DNA from: Myxococcus xanthus
GTDB lineage: Bacteria; Myxococcota; Myxococcia; Myxococcales; Myxococcaceae
DNA: 64,000 nucleotides
NCBI RefSeq assembly: GCF_006402735.1
Contig: NZ_CP017174.1
Coordinates: 5,645,001-5,709,000 of the forward strand
Direction of reading: 5' to 3'
Shown: in pieces, positions 42,609-51,732 of the stretch
How positions within the stretch are numbered: the stretch's first letter is position 1
How the letters are laid out: every line of letters begins with the position of its first letter
Position numbers and translations under genes: made by a program
Notes under the pieces: model-generated
What the model saw: only the letters and a program-made list of their open reading frames with translations
The model's database searches: none
What the model was told of the DNA's origin: nothing

Positions 42609-43447
42609 TGAAGACAGAACAGCAGCGACTTGGGTTGTGTGGCGCGGCGGCGGGCCTCCCCCAGGTCCACCACGCACAGGACTCGTGACTCACGGCCAGC
42701 GGCCACACGGACGGCCACCACATCGCTGTGCTCCAGGATGCGCCGCAGTCCCAGCCCCGCCCCTCCTCCGGACGCATCCACCTGGACGCGCCCTCCCCAC
42801 CCTCCCAGCGCCCGGGCGAAGGGCCCCGGACGCAGACCACCGAAGCGGTCCACGACTTCCAACCACATGCGGCCCTCTTCCACCACGTAGGACAGCTCGC
42901 ACGCGTCCTCCGGCGCCACCTCTCGGACCTCGGAGCGGCGGTGCGCGTACCGGTGCTGGCCCTGCGCGTCCACCGGCGCGTCCCACATCGCGTTGGCCGC
43001 CAGCTCATGCACCACGTCGCCCACCAGCGCCGCCGCCGTGCGCGAACCCCGCGCCTGCGTGACGGCCCGCGCGGCGGCCTCACCGGTGGCGTTGATGTCC
43101 GCCACCGACTGGAGCCGGTGCCGCGATGCCCCCGCGGGCAGCAGCGGCGCGCCGCGAAGCAGGTCCCCCAACAAGCGCGCCTCCCACGTGGAGGGACGTC
43201 CGTCGGAGGCCCGTGTCGCCAGCAGCAGCGAGGGCGGCTCGCCGCGCAGCGCCTCCGCGTGCGCGGGCGTCAGCTTCCCGTCGAAGAGCACCAGACGCCG
43301 GGGCCCGGAAGGCGACCCTGGCCCCTGGCACAGCGCCATGCCGCCCTGTGCGAGGACGGGAGCCGCCTGCTCCACCAGCGCCGGAGAAAGCGACTCGTCT
43401 GCAATCAACAGGAGGCCGCCGGCCTCCAGGTGGGGGGCGGTACTCAA
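42605..43447 (-). CDS. HATPase anti-sigma-kinase-like protein
   Basis: 280 residues. The C-terminal half is a GHKL ATPase: N-box DVVHELAANAMWDAP (~140-155), then a G-box GGGAGLGLRRILEHSD (~230-245). No phospho-acceptor His domain is present, so an RsbW/SpoIIAB-type serine kinase is more likely than a histidine kinase. The N-terminal ~110 residues may be a receiver-like fold (LLLIADESL, LVLFDGKL). It overlaps the STAS-kinase fusion by four bases; the STAS domain there is its natural substrate (inference). Three bases separate it from the TonB receptor gene upstream. Confidence 0.78.
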   Translation of the reverse strand: MSTAPHLEAGGLLLIADESLSPALVEQAAPVLAQGGMALCQGPGSPSGPRRLVLFDGKLTPAHAEALRGEPPSLLLATRASDGRPSTWEARLLGDLLRGAPLLPAGASRHRLQSVADINATGEAAARAVTQARGSRTAAALVGDVVHELAANAMWDAPVDAQGQHRYAHRRSEVREVAPEDACELSYVVEEGRMWLEVVDRFGGLRPGPFARALGGWGGRVQVDASGGGAGLGLRRILEHSDVVAVRVAAGRESRVLCVVDLGEARRRATQPKSLLFCLQ

Positions 43448-43450
43448 GGG

Positions 43451-46045
43451 CTAGTATCGAACCTTGACTTCGCTGAAGAACGACTGGGGCGGTGCTGGGA
43501 AACCGTGGGATTCCTCGTACTGCGCATTGAAGAGGTTGGAGCCGAGGAACGACACGGAGATGCCGTCGTAGACGTTGAAGCCCACGCGCGCGCTGGCCGT
43601 GACGTAGCTGGGCAGCTGCACACGGGTGGTGGGCAGGCCCGTCGTCTCGTCCACCTCGAAGCCCGGGTCATAACGTGAGCCCACCAGCAGCGCGTACAGC
43701 TCCACGAAGGCGACCTTGCCGATGTTGGTACGGCCACGCGCGTAGATGCGATGGGCCGGCGCGTAGTCCAGCGGAGACTGCGGACCGTCGTCGTACGGCA
43801 GCGCCTTGGCGTTGAGGAACTGGTACGCGATGTCGAAGGACGAGTTGATGGACGGAATCTGCGCGGCCGCTTCCAGTTCGAAGCCCGCCACCCGCGCGTC
43901 GCCCAGGTTCTGGAACTGCGACACGGAGCCGAAGACGAGCTGCTGGTTGATGAAGTTCTTCGCCAGATTGTAGAAGCCCGTACCCGTCAGGCGCACCCTC
44001 CGATCGAAGGGCCAGAAATCCACCGATGCCTCGATGGTGTCCAGCGTCTCCGCGCGCAGATTGGAGTTGCCCACCAGTGTGGCCGCGTACATCTGCTGGT
44101 TGATGGCCAGCTCAGCCAACGTGGGCGCGCGGAAGGCGCGGCCGTAGTTGGTGCGCAGGGTCAGCAACTCCGGCACCGCGTGGAACACGACGCTGGCGCG
44201 CGGCGAAACCTGGTCCGTGCGGTTCTGCCAGACGCGCTCCGGAATCTGGTAGCGGTCGTAACGGGCACCCGCGCCGAACACCAGCCGGTTGAAGAGGCGG
44301 TACTCCGCGTCCACGAAGCCGCCCAGGATGGTCTGCCGCGTGTCGTCCATGCTCAGCTCGGGCAGGACGTTGGGCACGTTGACGGCGTCCGCCTTCAAGT
44401 CACCACCGAAGGTGACGTTGAGGTCGCCCATCGTCCACAGCGCGCGCGCCTCGCCGCCCAGCCGGCGCCGCTTGCCCAGCGCGCGGGTGGGGTCGCCGCC
44501 GAAGGCGTTCTCCATCAGCACGTCGCGGCGCTTGAAGAAGCCGTACGCCTGGCCGAAGAGGCGCAGGTTGTCGGTGACTTGCTGGTCCACCTGCGCGGAC
44601 GCGTTGAAGTTCTGCACCGACTCGGAGTCGTTCGGCGTGTAGTGGCAGCGGCCGCAGTTGCCCACGGTGGAGATGTGCGTGCCACCCGGGCGGCCAATCT
44701 CCGCGTCCGTGAAGTCCGCGTCCAGCGCCAGGGGCCCGATGCGCACCTTGCCGTTGACCTGGTGCACCAGCGAGTCCTGGTTGGTGTCCACCCGGCCCAC
44801 GCGCGGGTCGTTGAAGAGCTGCGGGCCGTCCGAGCCGAAGCCGTAGTAGCCCAGCAGCGCCTCCACCGGACCGCCACGGCCCGCCACGGTGCCATGCAAA
44901 CGCCACGTCTGGTCCTGGCCCGCCAGCACCCGCGCCTCGGCGCCCACGTTCTTGCCCTTCTCGATGAGGTCCGACGGCTGGCGCTGGATGACGTTGATGA
45001 CGCCGCTGAAGGCGTTGGAGCCGTACAGCGAGGACCCCGGGCCGCGGATGACCTCCACCTGCTTGAGGTTGGTGAGCGGCGTGGTCTCGTCCGCGTAGAA
45101 CTGACCCGTCCACGGGTCCGTCAGCGGACGGCCGTCCTGGAGCAGCAGCAGTCGGTTGGACAGGTAGTTGGAGCCCAGGCCGCGCGCGCTCACCGCCGCC
45201 TTGCGCATGGAGCCCCGGCGGCACTCCATGCCGGGGAAGTACTGGATGGCCTCGCACAGCGTGAACTGGCCGGTGCCTTCCAGCTCGTCGGCCGGAATCC
45301 AGGACACAGTGAGGGGCACGTCGGAGATGCGCTGGTTGCGCTTGCCGGCGGTGGTCACCACCGCCTCGCTCAGCACGCGGTTGACGGACTCCTCCAGCGC
45401 GTCGGCGCCGTCCAGCGGGTCCACACCCAGGCCCGCGAGCCCGGACTGCGGCGGCAAGGGGCGATCCAGGGTCGGCTCCGCGAAGGGCGCGCTGATGGGA
45501 ATGTTCGACGAGGGCGCGGGCTGGTGCGCGGGCAGCGTCGCAGTGGCCGGCGGGAGATTCGTCGGCGCGTCCGGCGGGTTGAAGTCCGCGCCGACCGGCG
45601 GCAGCGCCCGCGGGGAGGCAGGCTCGGCCGTCAGGGGCGTGGCCGGCGTCAGGGGCGCGGCGGTGGGCGGCGTGGGCACGGGTGCCGGCGGGCTCGCGGG
45701 CGACGCATCATCCGTGGAAGGCCCGCCACCCAGGACGGGAATCTCCGGCTCGGCCGTCGGGTCGTCCGCGTCCTCGACGGGCGGCGGCTTCACGGGCTTC
45801 TTCGACTTCTTCGCCGTCTTCGCGGCGGGACGCGCGGAGGCCGCGGGCTTCACCACCCGCTTCCGGCGCTTCACCTTGGCGGGAGCCTCCGCCTCCGCGG
45901 CCTCCTGCGCTGCCGCGCTCGAAGGGACGACGAGGGACAGCACGCACAGCATGATGGAAAGAGGCAGGCCGGCGCGCAGGGCGCGGCGCCCGGCAACCGC
46001 CTTCGCCGCGCCCTGCCGCGGCTCACCGAACACAGTCGAGTGCAT
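43451..46045 (-). CDS. TonB-dependent outer-membrane receptor with CxxCH motif
   Basis: 864 residues from ATG 46045. It has a signal peptide (to ~AAAQ, residue 47), then a ~170-residue Lys/Pro/Ala-rich linker. The plug domain runs from about residue 225 (TVSWIPADELEG, LQDGRPLTDPW, VEVIRGPGSSLYGSNAFSGVINV). A 22-strand type barrel ends SEVKVRY. A Cys-pair CGRCH near residue 460, in an extracellular-loop position, fits the c-type haem motif CxxCH, which is unusual in a receptor. The long basic linker is also unusual. Ligand unknown. It lies in one run with a PhnD-like binding protein and signalling genes. Confidence 0.88.
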   Translation of the reverse strand: MHSTVFGEPRQGAAKAVAGRRALRAGLPLSIMLCVLSLVVPSSAAAQEAAEAEAPAKVKRRKRVVKPAASARPAAKTAKKSKKPVKPPPVEDADDPTAEPEIPVLGGGPSTDDASPASPPAPVPTPPTAAPLTPATPLTAEPASPRALPPVGADFNPPDAPTNLPPATATLPAHQPAPSSNIPISAPFAEPTLDRPLPPQSGLAGLGVDPLDGADALEESVNRVLSEAVVTTAGKRNQRISDVPLTVSWIPADELEGTGQFTLCEAIQYFPGMECRRGSMRKAAVSARGLGSNYLSNRLLLLQDGRPLTDPWTGQFYADETTPLTNLKQVEVIRGPGSSLYGSNAFSGVINVIQRQPSDLIEKGKNVGAEARVLAGQDQTWRLHGTVAGRGGPVEALLGYYGFGSDGPQLFNDPRVGRVDTNQDSLVHQVNGKVRIGPLALDADFTDAEIGRPGGTHISTVGNCGRCHYTPNDSESVQNFNASAQVDQQVTDNLRLFGQAYGFFKRRDVLMENAFGGDPTRALGKRRRLGGEARALWTMGDLNVTFGGDLKADAVNVPNVLPELSMDDTRQTILGGFVDAEYRLFNRLVFGAGARYDRYQIPERVWQNRTDQVSPRASVVFHAVPELLTLRTNYGRAFRAPTLAELAINQQMYAATLVGNSNLRAETLDTIEASVDFWPFDRRVRLTGTGFYNLAKNFINQQLVFGSVSQFQNLGDARVAGFELEAAAQIPSINSSFDIAYQFLNAKALPYDDGPQSPLDYAPAHRIYARGRTNIGKVAFVELYALLVGSRYDPGFEVDETTGLPTTRVQLPSYVTASARVGFNVYDGISVSFLGSNLFNAQYEESHGFPAPPQSFFSEVKVRY

Positions 46046-46241
46046 CGTTCTCACATCCAAGGGTGGAGCATGGACACCCGAGGTCCTGTACGTACGATCC
46101 GGAGACGGGCTCGGCGCCAGCGCTTGCGTCCGGGGGAACGCGGTTTCACGACTGGACACCAACGCCATCATTTTCAAGCTACCCCAGAGACCACGCCGGG
46201 CCAAGTCGCTGGCTCTCATTCTCTAGAAACTCGGGAAAGCA

Positions 46242-47162
46242 TCAGTCGTCCGGCTGTTCCGCGGAGACGGAGAGGTCTCCGACGAAGGACGGAAGCGCGG
46301 GGCCCAGTTCCTCCGAGCGCACCAGCACCTCGGCCTCCACGTGAAGGTCGGCCCCTTCCGCCAGCACGGGCTGACGCCGCGGCGGGCCGCGCGTGACGAG
46401 CTTGCTGAACTCGTCGAAGTCCTTGTCCTGGAGCCGCGCGAAGGCATCGAAGGGCGCCACCGCGCCCACCTTCCCCAGCGCGCCGGTGAGCGCGGCCTCG
46501 TGGTTGCGCAGGTCCACCAGCACGGCCCCCGGCACCCGGCCACTGCGGAAGAGCACGCGCACATCCTTGCCCTTGGGCACGTGCGCCAGAGGGACGAGCG
46601 CCGCCTCCGCGCCCTTGGCCTCCAGCATCTTCAGCGCGGACTCCACGTTCGGCACGGGGGCCAGCTTGAAGTGCTTCTGGGCGTCCAGGTCGCCACCGAG
46701 CACGACGTGGGTGACGAACTTCGGGTCCGCCGGGCCCGCGCCCTTCACGTGCGCCAGGCGCTTGCCGGCGAGGTCCTTCACCACGCCGCGCTGCAACGCG
46801 ACAATGGCCCAGCGCTGCTGCGTGTCACCCGCGCGTGAGGCCCAGGCCACCGGCTTCGCCTTCGCGCCCAGTTGCACCGCGGCCCACGCATCCACCACCG
46901 CGAAGTCCACCATCCCGCCCGCCACCGCGCGGGAGAAGTCCTCGTAGCGGCCGAAGCTCTTGGCGGCCACGGGCGTGTCCAGGGTCTCCGACAGCCGGGC
47001 GGCCAGGGCCTCCGCGTACTCGAAGCGCTCCTGGCCATCCGCGAGCGTGGTGGCGAGGAACACCCCCAACGTGGCCTTCTTCGGCGCCGCGAGCGCGGTG
47101 CTGGCCGTCAGGGTGCAGGCCAGCACGAGGCCAGCCAGGAGGAAGCGAGGTGACGTCTTCAT
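46242..47162 (-). CDS. PhnD-like periplasmic binding protein
   Basis: 306 residues with an N-terminal signal peptide ending STALAA. The mature part follows the phosphate/phosphonate binding-protein pattern: ATLGVFLATTLADGQERFEYAEAL at its start, FGRYEDFSRAVAGGMVDFAVVD, LAGKRLAHVKG, and GAEAALVPL. No ABC permease or ATPase is nearby, so it may act as a sensor or as partner of the TonB receptor rather than in classic uptake (inference). Its start overlaps the TPR gene stop in ATGA. 196 bases separate it from the receptor gene downstream. Confidence 0.75.
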   Translation of the reverse strand: MKTSPRFLLAGLVLACTLTASTALAAPKKATLGVFLATTLADGQERFEYAEALAARLSETLDTPVAAKSFGRYEDFSRAVAGGMVDFAVVDAWAAVQLGAKAKPVAWASRAGDTQQRWAIVALQRGVVKDLAGKRLAHVKGAGPADPKFVTHVVLGGDLDAQKHFKLAPVPNVESALKMLEAKGAEAALVPLAHVPKGKDVRVLFRSGRVPGAVLVDLRNHEAALTGALGKVGAVAPFDAFARLQDKDFDEFSKLVTRGPPRRQPVLAEGADLHVEAEVLVRSEELGPALPSFVGDLSVSAEQPDD

Positions 47163-49675
47163 GGGGTCTCCTCCACGGTGGCGTCCGCGGGCGCGCCCGA
47201 GGCGGGCTCGGCCAGGCCGTGCAGACTCTGCAGGCGTTCCTTCCACTCACGCACCTGCGCCATGCGCGGGCCGCTGCCGCCGGCCAGGTAGCGGCGCCAG
47301 GCCTCCACGGCCTCTCCCGCGTCCTTGCGGCGCTCCTGCGCGTCGATGCCCAGGTTGAGCGCGGCGACCGGCACGCTCGACTCCAGCCGACGCCACGTCT
47401 CCACGGCGTCCGTCGTGCGGCCCTTGCGCCAGTCGACGCAGGCCAGGTTGTGCTGCACCTGCGTGTCGTCCGGGCTGCCGGCGAGCGCGGCCTTGAAGGC
47501 CTTCTCCGCCACCTTCATGTTGCCGGCGTTGTACGCCTGGGACGCCTCGCGCCGGTGGAGCGCGCCCGTCATCGCCGTCAGCCACTTGGGCTGTCCGGGC
47601 ATCGGCTTCTTCGCCGCCGCGGTCAGCTGCTTGCGCGCGGCGGGCACCTGCCCCTTCTTGTAGAGCACGAAGGCGGTGGCCAGCGCGCGAGTGTTGGGCC
47701 AGGCCCAGGGCTGCGTGGACGCGAGGGCCTTGGCGATGGCCGCGCTCGCCTCCGCGTGGCGCCCGGACTCCGCGCGCGCCAGGCCGCGGACGAACTGGGC
47801 CAGCCGCACCAGCTCCTTGCGGTTGCCCGTGCCCAGCTTGTCCACCAGGTCCAAATCCCGCTCGGCGGCGTCGGCGTCTCCGGCCTCCAGGCGAACCAGC
47901 GCCCGGCGCACCAGCACGCGCGGAAGGTTGGCGCCCGCCACCTGCGCCGCGGCGCGCGACGGGCCCACCGCGGTGAGGCGCTGCACCGCCGCGTCCACCT
48001 GCCCCAGCTCCACCTCGGCCAGCGCGGCGCCGACGGAGGCCTCCGCCTGTTCGTCGGGCTCCTCCGTCTGGGTGGCCGCGCGGTTGAAGGCCTCCAGCGC
48101 CGCCTGGGCGTCGTTCGTGGCCAGCCGCGCGTACCCCAGCAGCAGGCTGTCACGCCACGCGGCGCCGGGCAGCATCACGCCCTGCTCCATCACCTTGCGC
48201 GCGTCCGCGTAGGCGCGCGTCTCCAGCAGCGCGGCGCCCAGCCGGCGGGCCATGGGCGCGCCCCGGTCCAAGTCATACGCGCGGCGCAAGTCCCGGACGG
48301 CGTCCTCCAGCCGTCCCGTGCCCGCCCTGTCCCGCGCCCGGTGCGCCAGGGCCCGGGCCAGCCACTGCTTCGCCCCGGCGTGTTCCGGCTCCACCTGCAG
48401 CGCGTTGGCGTAGTCCTCGATGGCCTGGTCCCACTGGCCGGTGGCGAAGTGGTCCGCGCCCAGCAGCACGTAGCCCAGGGCCTGACGCGGCGCCATCTCC
48501 ACCACGCGCCGGTGCACCTCCACCGCGCGCTGGAAGCGGCCCGCGCGCCGGTTCACCGAGCCCAGGTTGGCCCACAGCTCCAGGCTGTTGGCGCCCGAGC
48601 GCACCGCGCCCTCCAGGAACTGGATGGCCTCCTCGTGCCGGCCCTGTGCCTGGAGCGCCTTGCCCACCGCCATCTGCCCCAGCACCAGGCCCGGCTGGAG
48701 TTGGAGCACCTTGCGGTACTCCGCCTCCGCGGCGGCCGCGTTCTTCTGGGCGAAGCGCACGTCACCCAGCAGCAGGTGCGCGGCGGGCGAGCTGCCCAGC
48801 TTCACCACCGCCTGGGCCTGCGCGTCCGCCTTCGCGACGTCCCCCGCGCCCAGGTACAGGCGGGCCAGCTTCTCGCGCGCATCGCCCGCCTGCGGGAAGC
48901 GCGTGGTGACGCCCTCCAGCAGCGTGCGCGCCTCCACCACCCGGCCCTCCAGCTCCAGCACCTGCGCCAGGCCCAGTTGCACCGACGGCGACTCTGGCCG
49001 GCCCGCCTGCGCCTGCTGGAAGGACGCGCGCGCCGCCGCGGCATCCCCGCGCAGCACGTGGGCGCGGCCCAGCAGCTCGTGAATCTGGAAGTCGTTGGGC
49101 GCCAGGGCCTGCGGACGCAGCGCCAGGTAGCGCTTCAGCCGCGTGGCCGCCGCGTCTCCCTGCTGGACGTAGAGGTAGTAGCTGGCCAGGTAGTAATGGA
49201 CGATGAGGTGTTCGGCCTTGTCGGCCGTGGCCACCTGCTCCATCAGCGGCACGGCCTCCGGGAAGCGGCGCAGCTTGAAGTACGCCACGCTCACCGGATA
49301 GGCCAGGGGCAGCTCGGAGGGGTTCGCCGTCAGCACCGGCTGCACCCGGTCCACGGTGCGCTGCCAGTCGTTGAGCGCGTTGGCGCTGGCGCCCAGGCCG
49401 GCGGCGGCGGCCACGGAGCCAGGCTCGGCGGTCAGCGCTTGTTCGAAGAGGGCCAGGGCCTTGCGGTACTTCTCCTCGGCCTCCTTCTTGTCACCCGAGG
49501 CGCTGGCGGCGCTGGCGGCCACCTGCGCCGCCTCGCCGTCCCGCACCAGCCGCTGGGATTCGGACATGGGCGGCGGGCGGTACTGCGCCAGCGCGGGCGG
49601 GCCGCACAGGGTGGTCAGCAGCGCGAGGGCCGGCGTGAGACGGCGCGACCGAGGGTGTCGTGGGGAGCGTCGCAT
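47159..49675 (-). CDS. Exported TPR-repeat protein
   Basis: 838 residues. Signal peptide to about residue 31 (LTTLCGPPALAQ), then nearly continuous TPR units through the C-terminus. Clear examples are AEEKYRKALALFEQALTAEPG (in part), AEAEYRKVLQLQPGL, and MKVAEKAFKAALAGSPDD. It is probably a periplasmic scaffold linking the binding protein, receptor or phosphatase encoded beside it. Start at 49675, 23 bases after the phosphatase gene. No enzyme motif. Confidence 0.8.
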   Translation of the reverse strand: MRRSPRHPRSRRLTPALALLTTLCGPPALAQYRPPPMSESQRLVRDGEAAQVAASAASASGDKKEAEEKYRKALALFEQALTAEPGSVAAAAGLGASANALNDWQRTVDRVQPVLTANPSELPLAYPVSVAYFKLRRFPEAVPLMEQVATADKAEHLIVHYYLASYYLYVQQGDAAATRLKRYLALRPQALAPNDFQIHELLGRAHVLRGDAAAARASFQQAQAGRPESPSVQLGLAQVLELEGRVVEARTLLEGVTTRFPQAGDAREKLARLYLGAGDVAKADAQAQAVVKLGSSPAAHLLLGDVRFAQKNAAAAEAEYRKVLQLQPGLVLGQMAVGKALQAQGRHEEAIQFLEGAVRSGANSLELWANLGSVNRRAGRFQRAVEVHRRVVEMAPRQALGYVLLGADHFATGQWDQAIEDYANALQVEPEHAGAKQWLARALAHRARDRAGTGRLEDAVRDLRRAYDLDRGAPMARRLGAALLETRAYADARKVMEQGVMLPGAAWRDSLLLGYARLATNDAQAALEAFNRAATQTEEPDEQAEASVGAALAEVELGQVDAAVQRLTAVGPSRAAAQVAGANLPRVLVRRALVRLEAGDADAAERDLDLVDKLGTGNRKELVRLAQFVRGLARAESGRHAEASAAIAKALASTQPWAWPNTRALATAFVLYKKGQVPAARKQLTAAAKKPMPGQPKWLTAMTGALHRREASQAYNAGNMKVAEKAFKAALAGSPDDTQVQHNLACVDWRKGRTTDAVETWRRLESSVPVAALNLGIDAQERRKDAGEAVEAWRRYLAGGSGPRMAQVREWKERLQSLHGLAEPASGAPADATVEETP

Positions 49676-49698
49676 GCGTGTGGAGTCCCGGAAGGAAG

Positions 49699-51474
49699 TC
49701 AGGCGGCGGGGCTGAACTCGGCCACGACGACGGTGATGTCGTCCCGCTGCGGCTGGCCGGCGCTGAAGGCTCGAGCGTCCGCCAGCACCGCGTCACGCAG
49801 CGCCTCCGCGGACAGGTGGGCGTGCGCTTGGACCGCGGCGGCCAGACGCTGGGTGCCGTAGAGCTTGCCCGCGTTGTCGCGCGCCTCGGTGAGGCCGTCC
49901 GTGTACCAGACCACCACGTCCCCTGGCCGCAGCTGGGCCTGGCGCGAGGTGAACTGCGATTCGACGGAGGCGCCCAGCAGCGGGCCGCGCGCGGGCAGCG
50001 ATGCAATCTGACCGCTGCGCTTGTTGAACACCAGCGGGCTGGGGTGCGCGCCCGCCGCGTAGTCGATGTAGCCGTTGGACACGTCGATGACGGCCAGCGC
50101 GCTGGACATCTGGTGCTCACCGCGGCCCACGTTGGCCAGCGTCACGTTGAGGGCGGTGATGAGCATCTGCGCGTTGACCTGCGACGGCTCGCGCAGCGTC
50201 ATCGCCGAGGCGAAGCCACTGGTGGCGCTGGTGGCCACCAGCGACGTGGACAGGCCGTGGCCCGTCACGTCGCCAATGCCAATGACGATGCGCCGGTCAT
50301 CCAGGGCGGCCCGGAACCACCAGTCGCCGCCGCACGCATCCGCGGTGACGACCAGGCCGGCGATGCGCAGCGGCCCCACCTGCACGCCCTCGCGCCCCGG
50401 CAGCAGCGTCTCCTGCACGGTGCGCGCGAGCGACACCTCGCGCTCCAGCTGCGCCTTGGCGCGCACGTCCTCCAGCAGCACCTTGATGCGCTCGGCCATG
50501 TGGTTGAACACCACGCCCAGCGTCACCACCTCGCGGCCCGCGCCCTGCGCCGTTCCCGCCCGTGCGCTCAGGTTGCCGGCGGCAAGCTGCATCACCTTGC
50601 CGGTCAGCATGCCCAGCGGCCGGGTGATGCGCCGGCTCTGGTAGGCCACCAGCACGCCCGCCAGCACCACGAAGCCCAGCCCCAGCCCCAGCATGCGCAG
50701 CGTGGTGGCGCGCACCGTGGCGCGCTTGTCCTGCTCCAGCGACGCCAGCTGCTGCTGCAGCCCGCCCAGCGAGTAGCTGATGACGACCAGCCCCTTGCCG
50801 CTGCTGGAGCCGTAGTCGATGGGCTCCTGGATTTCGGAGATGGGCTGCCCCCGGTAGAAGGCGCTCACCAGCCGGCGCTCGGCGCGGCGGACCGGCGCGG
50901 CGTCCTCCTTGTCCTCGCTGGCGCCTTCGCTGTCCGCCATCCGGACCCCGTCCGGGTCGAAAATCTGCACCCGGAGGATGTTGGGGTTCGTCTTGACGAT
51001 GGAGCCCGCCACCTCTTCGAGGAAGGCGTAGTTGTTGTCGCGCAGGTTTGTGGCGGAGGTGAGCGCGATGGTCTGCCCCACCGTCTGGCCCAGCTCGCGC
51101 GCCTGCTCCTGGATGCGATCCTTGGAGACGAGCGCCGTCTCCTCGAACTGGGACTTGGTGGAGGCCACCGACAGCGCCGCCAGCAAGCCCACGATGAGCA
51201 CCACCAGGACGCCGGTGGTGAGCAGGAGAATCTGGTCCAGCCGCAGGCCCTTGATCTGGGCCACGTTGGGCAGCTCGCCCGCCTCCAGTGGCGCGATGAG
51301 GGTGCGGGTGCCACCCTCCGCCAGCCCCAACGGGCCCGTCAGGCGCGTGGCGGTGGACTCCCGCGCGCCGGTGACTTCCTGGGTGCCTGTCCGCTCGGAC
51401 GGCGGGAGCGCGGCGTCATCCGGGGACTCGTCGGACGCGGGCGCGGACTTCAGTCGCGTATTCGTACTGGACAA
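49699..51474 (-). CDS. Membrane PP2C/SpoIIE phosphatase with HAMP domain
   Basis: 591 residues. A cytoplasmic N-tail is followed by TM1 (~80-102), a periplasmic sensor-like region (~105-255), TM2 (~262-282) and a HAMP domain (~285-340). The SpoIIE-type PP2C domain runs from ~350 to 590. Metal-binding Asp motifs appear as DACGGDWW, GDVTGHG, YTDGLTEA and DDITVVV. It is expected to dephosphorylate a STAS protein on an external cue, opposing the HATPase kinase encoded five genes on. First gene of the run; 258 bases separate it from the divergent protease gene. Confidence 0.88.
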   Translation of the reverse strand: MSSTNTRLKSAPASDESPDDAALPPSERTGTQEVTGARESTATRLTGPLGLAEGGTRTLIAPLEAGELPNVAQIKGLRLDQILLLTTGVLVVLIVGLLAALSVASTKSQFEETALVSKDRIQEQARELGQTVGQTIALTSATNLRDNNYAFLEEVAGSIVKTNPNILRVQIFDPDGVRMADSEGASEDKEDAAPVRRAERRLVSAFYRGQPISEIQEPIDYGSSSGKGLVVISYSLGGLQQQLASLEQDKRATVRATTLRMLGLGLGFVVLAGVLVAYQSRRITRPLGMLTGKVMQLAAGNLSARAGTAQGAGREVVTLGVVFNHMAERIKVLLEDVRAKAQLEREVSLARTVQETLLPGREGVQVGPLRIAGLVVTADACGGDWWFRAALDDRRIVIGIGDVTGHGLSTSLVATSATSGFASAMTLREPSQVNAQMLITALNVTLANVGRGEHQMSSALAVIDVSNGYIDYAAGAHPSPLVFNKRSGQIASLPARGPLLGASVESQFTSRQAQLRPGDVVVWYTDGLTEARDNAGKLYGTQRLAAAVQAHAHLSAEALRDAVLADARAFSAGQPQRDDITVVVAEFSPAA

Positions 51475-51732
51475 GGGCGGGCCGGGGTGGGGACGCGCTG
51501 GGGGAGCGCGGGGGAAACAGGGGTGTTTCGAGACTCTATCTCACTTCTCGTGCTTCGCGAGGCCCTGTCCCCACATCCACGCCGCGCCGGGGAAGACGCC
51601 ACGGCCGGCATGTCACTGAAGCCATGTCATGCCAATGTCATGGCCCTATTGGAACCCCGCGTCATTCATCCGGGGTACGCCGCGCCCCTCCCCCTTCACC
51701 GGGCGCGATGCGGGTGTGCCCGTTACAGTCGG

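Noticed and set aside
42608-42677. 23-residue upstream extension of the STAS-kinase gene
   Set aside because: The upstream ATG lies inside the HATPase gene and lacks a ribosome site, whereas ATG 42608 gives the typical four-base overlap.
43751-46396. 881-codon plus-strand frame opposite the TonB receptor
   Set aside because: Antisense shadow of a gene with plug and barrel motifs; no ribosome site and no recognisable fold.
46835-49861. 1008-codon plus-strand frame opposite the TPR protein
   Set aside because: Antisense shadow. The minus strand carries a signal peptide and regular TPR units, while the plus frame is low-complexity Arg/Gln/Leu.
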